From Nematostella vectensis (lineage: Eukaryota > Cnidaria > Anthozoa > Actiniaria > Edwardsiidae), in contig NC_064044.1 in the NCBI RefSeq assembly GCF_932526225.1, positions 4,935,747 to 4,999,746 on the forward strand: DNA of 64,000 nucleotides. Direction: 5' to 3'. How positions within the stretch are numbered: the stretch's first letter is position 1; every line of letters begins with the position of its first letter. The notes beneath the pieces were generated by a model that saw only the letters and a program-made list of their open reading frames with translations, was not told the DNA's origin and made no database searches. Shown here piece by piece: positions 63,349 to 64,000 of this stretch. A program made the position numbers and the translations under genes.

Positions 63349-64000
63349 CGTCCTGCTGCAGATAGAGAGAATTTCAACCTTGAACTTGGATAAGTCCCTT
63401 TCCACCCGGAGCCGGACAATTTTTTGGCTCCTCAAAGTTCCATGACAGGTTAAGTTTACATATGACCTCCCGTGTGAACAGAACAGAAAATTTACACGGC
63501 TCAGTGTAAACCCCATTTCTGGTACAAATATTTGAGTGGTCAAAAATTTGATCAGCTTAGTGTAAATGGGGCCTAAAATTCCCCACTGACTAATTTTCAT
63601 CATCTCTACATACATACATACATAAACTTTATTTAAGTGTCAAAAGTGTTTAGCTAAAAAAAGCTAATTGTGGACACTATAAAAAATAAATAGTCAGATA
63701 ATTAATAAATAATAATTTAGAATCTAATCTAGCTATATTTAAAATATTAAAAATATTATAGAAAACTATACGTATTATACATATTAATATAATATATTAT
63801 ATACACAAACACTATATAGACGAACTATCACAGGCGTAGATACAAGTAAACAGACATGTGTATACAAATAGACACAAGAACAAACAAACAAACAAACAAG
63901 CAACTACTCAGAATTTGAACTCCCCGTAACTCGAGATTTTCAGTTTTTAAAACACAATTAAATTATTGTAAAATGATTGGAACCCCCATCCCCTGGGTCT
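63349..64000. other. FKBP11 3' flank
   Basis: 3' UTR and downstream sequence. A short (CATA)n run at 63606-63625 is followed by aaactttatttaagtg, the inverse of a retroelement-like tail (compare 855-875). Highly AT-rich sequence follows to the window end. No gene is seen. Confidence 0.5.

Overview
This window is animal nuclear DNA. Every recognisable gene is split into many short exons with GT-AG introns. The introns are a few hundred bases to several kilobases long and are full of small inverted-repeat elements, microsatellites and poly-G runs. The proteins (TXNDC5, CCS, TAF1A, SNRNP25, LACTB2, FKBP11, cathepsin B, a THEG-repeat protein) are close to their vertebrate relatives in length and motifs. 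One small secreted protein has a YGECW-type cysteine-rich domain that I associate with cnidarians. I infer a cnidarian, most likely an anthozoan such as a sea anemone; the species is not proven by the sequence.

Layout: 918-4243 (-) 5' part of a cathepsin B gene running off the left edge; 5253-8128 (-) a THEG-repeat protein; 8454-13061 (+) LACTB2; 14112-18256 (-) TAF1A; 19281-20658 (-) a small secreted protein; 23609-31472 (-) TXNDC5; 31566-32890 (+) SNRNP25; 33686-47659 (-) the copper chaperone CCS; 47914-58035 (+) a large DEDDh-exonuclease protein with a long disordered tail; 59900-63348 (+) an FKBP11-like prolyl isomerase. I rebuilt each gene exon by exon. Exon phases agree at every junction, so the exon coordinates should be good to the base wherever the splice choice is unambiguous. 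UTR ends were not determined.

Three gene pairs are head to head with short shared upstream regions (THEG/LACTB2, TXNDC5/SNRNP25, CCS/exonuclease). There is no operon-like functional grouping. Two products are ER folding factors (TXNDC5, FKBP11), one matures Cu/Zn-SOD (CCS), one acts in RNA polymerase I transcription (TAF1A) and one belongs to the minor spliceosome (SNRNP25).

The most striking features are: (1) an 8.7-kb array of 218 copies of a 40-bp unit inside one CCS intron; (2) a 1,474-residue protein joining an apparently intact DEDDh exonuclease domain, a short helical segment and about 1,180 low-complexity residues, a layout resembling insect Exuperantia; (3) TXNDC5 whose three redox motifs are CEHC, CIHC and CRHC, each split by introns at identical positions; (4) a CCS whose SOD-like domain keeps the complete set of SOD1 metal ligands; (5) three TIR elements, two of them nested inside the third; and (6) a 26-bp minisatellite that grew from inside a dispersed repeat.
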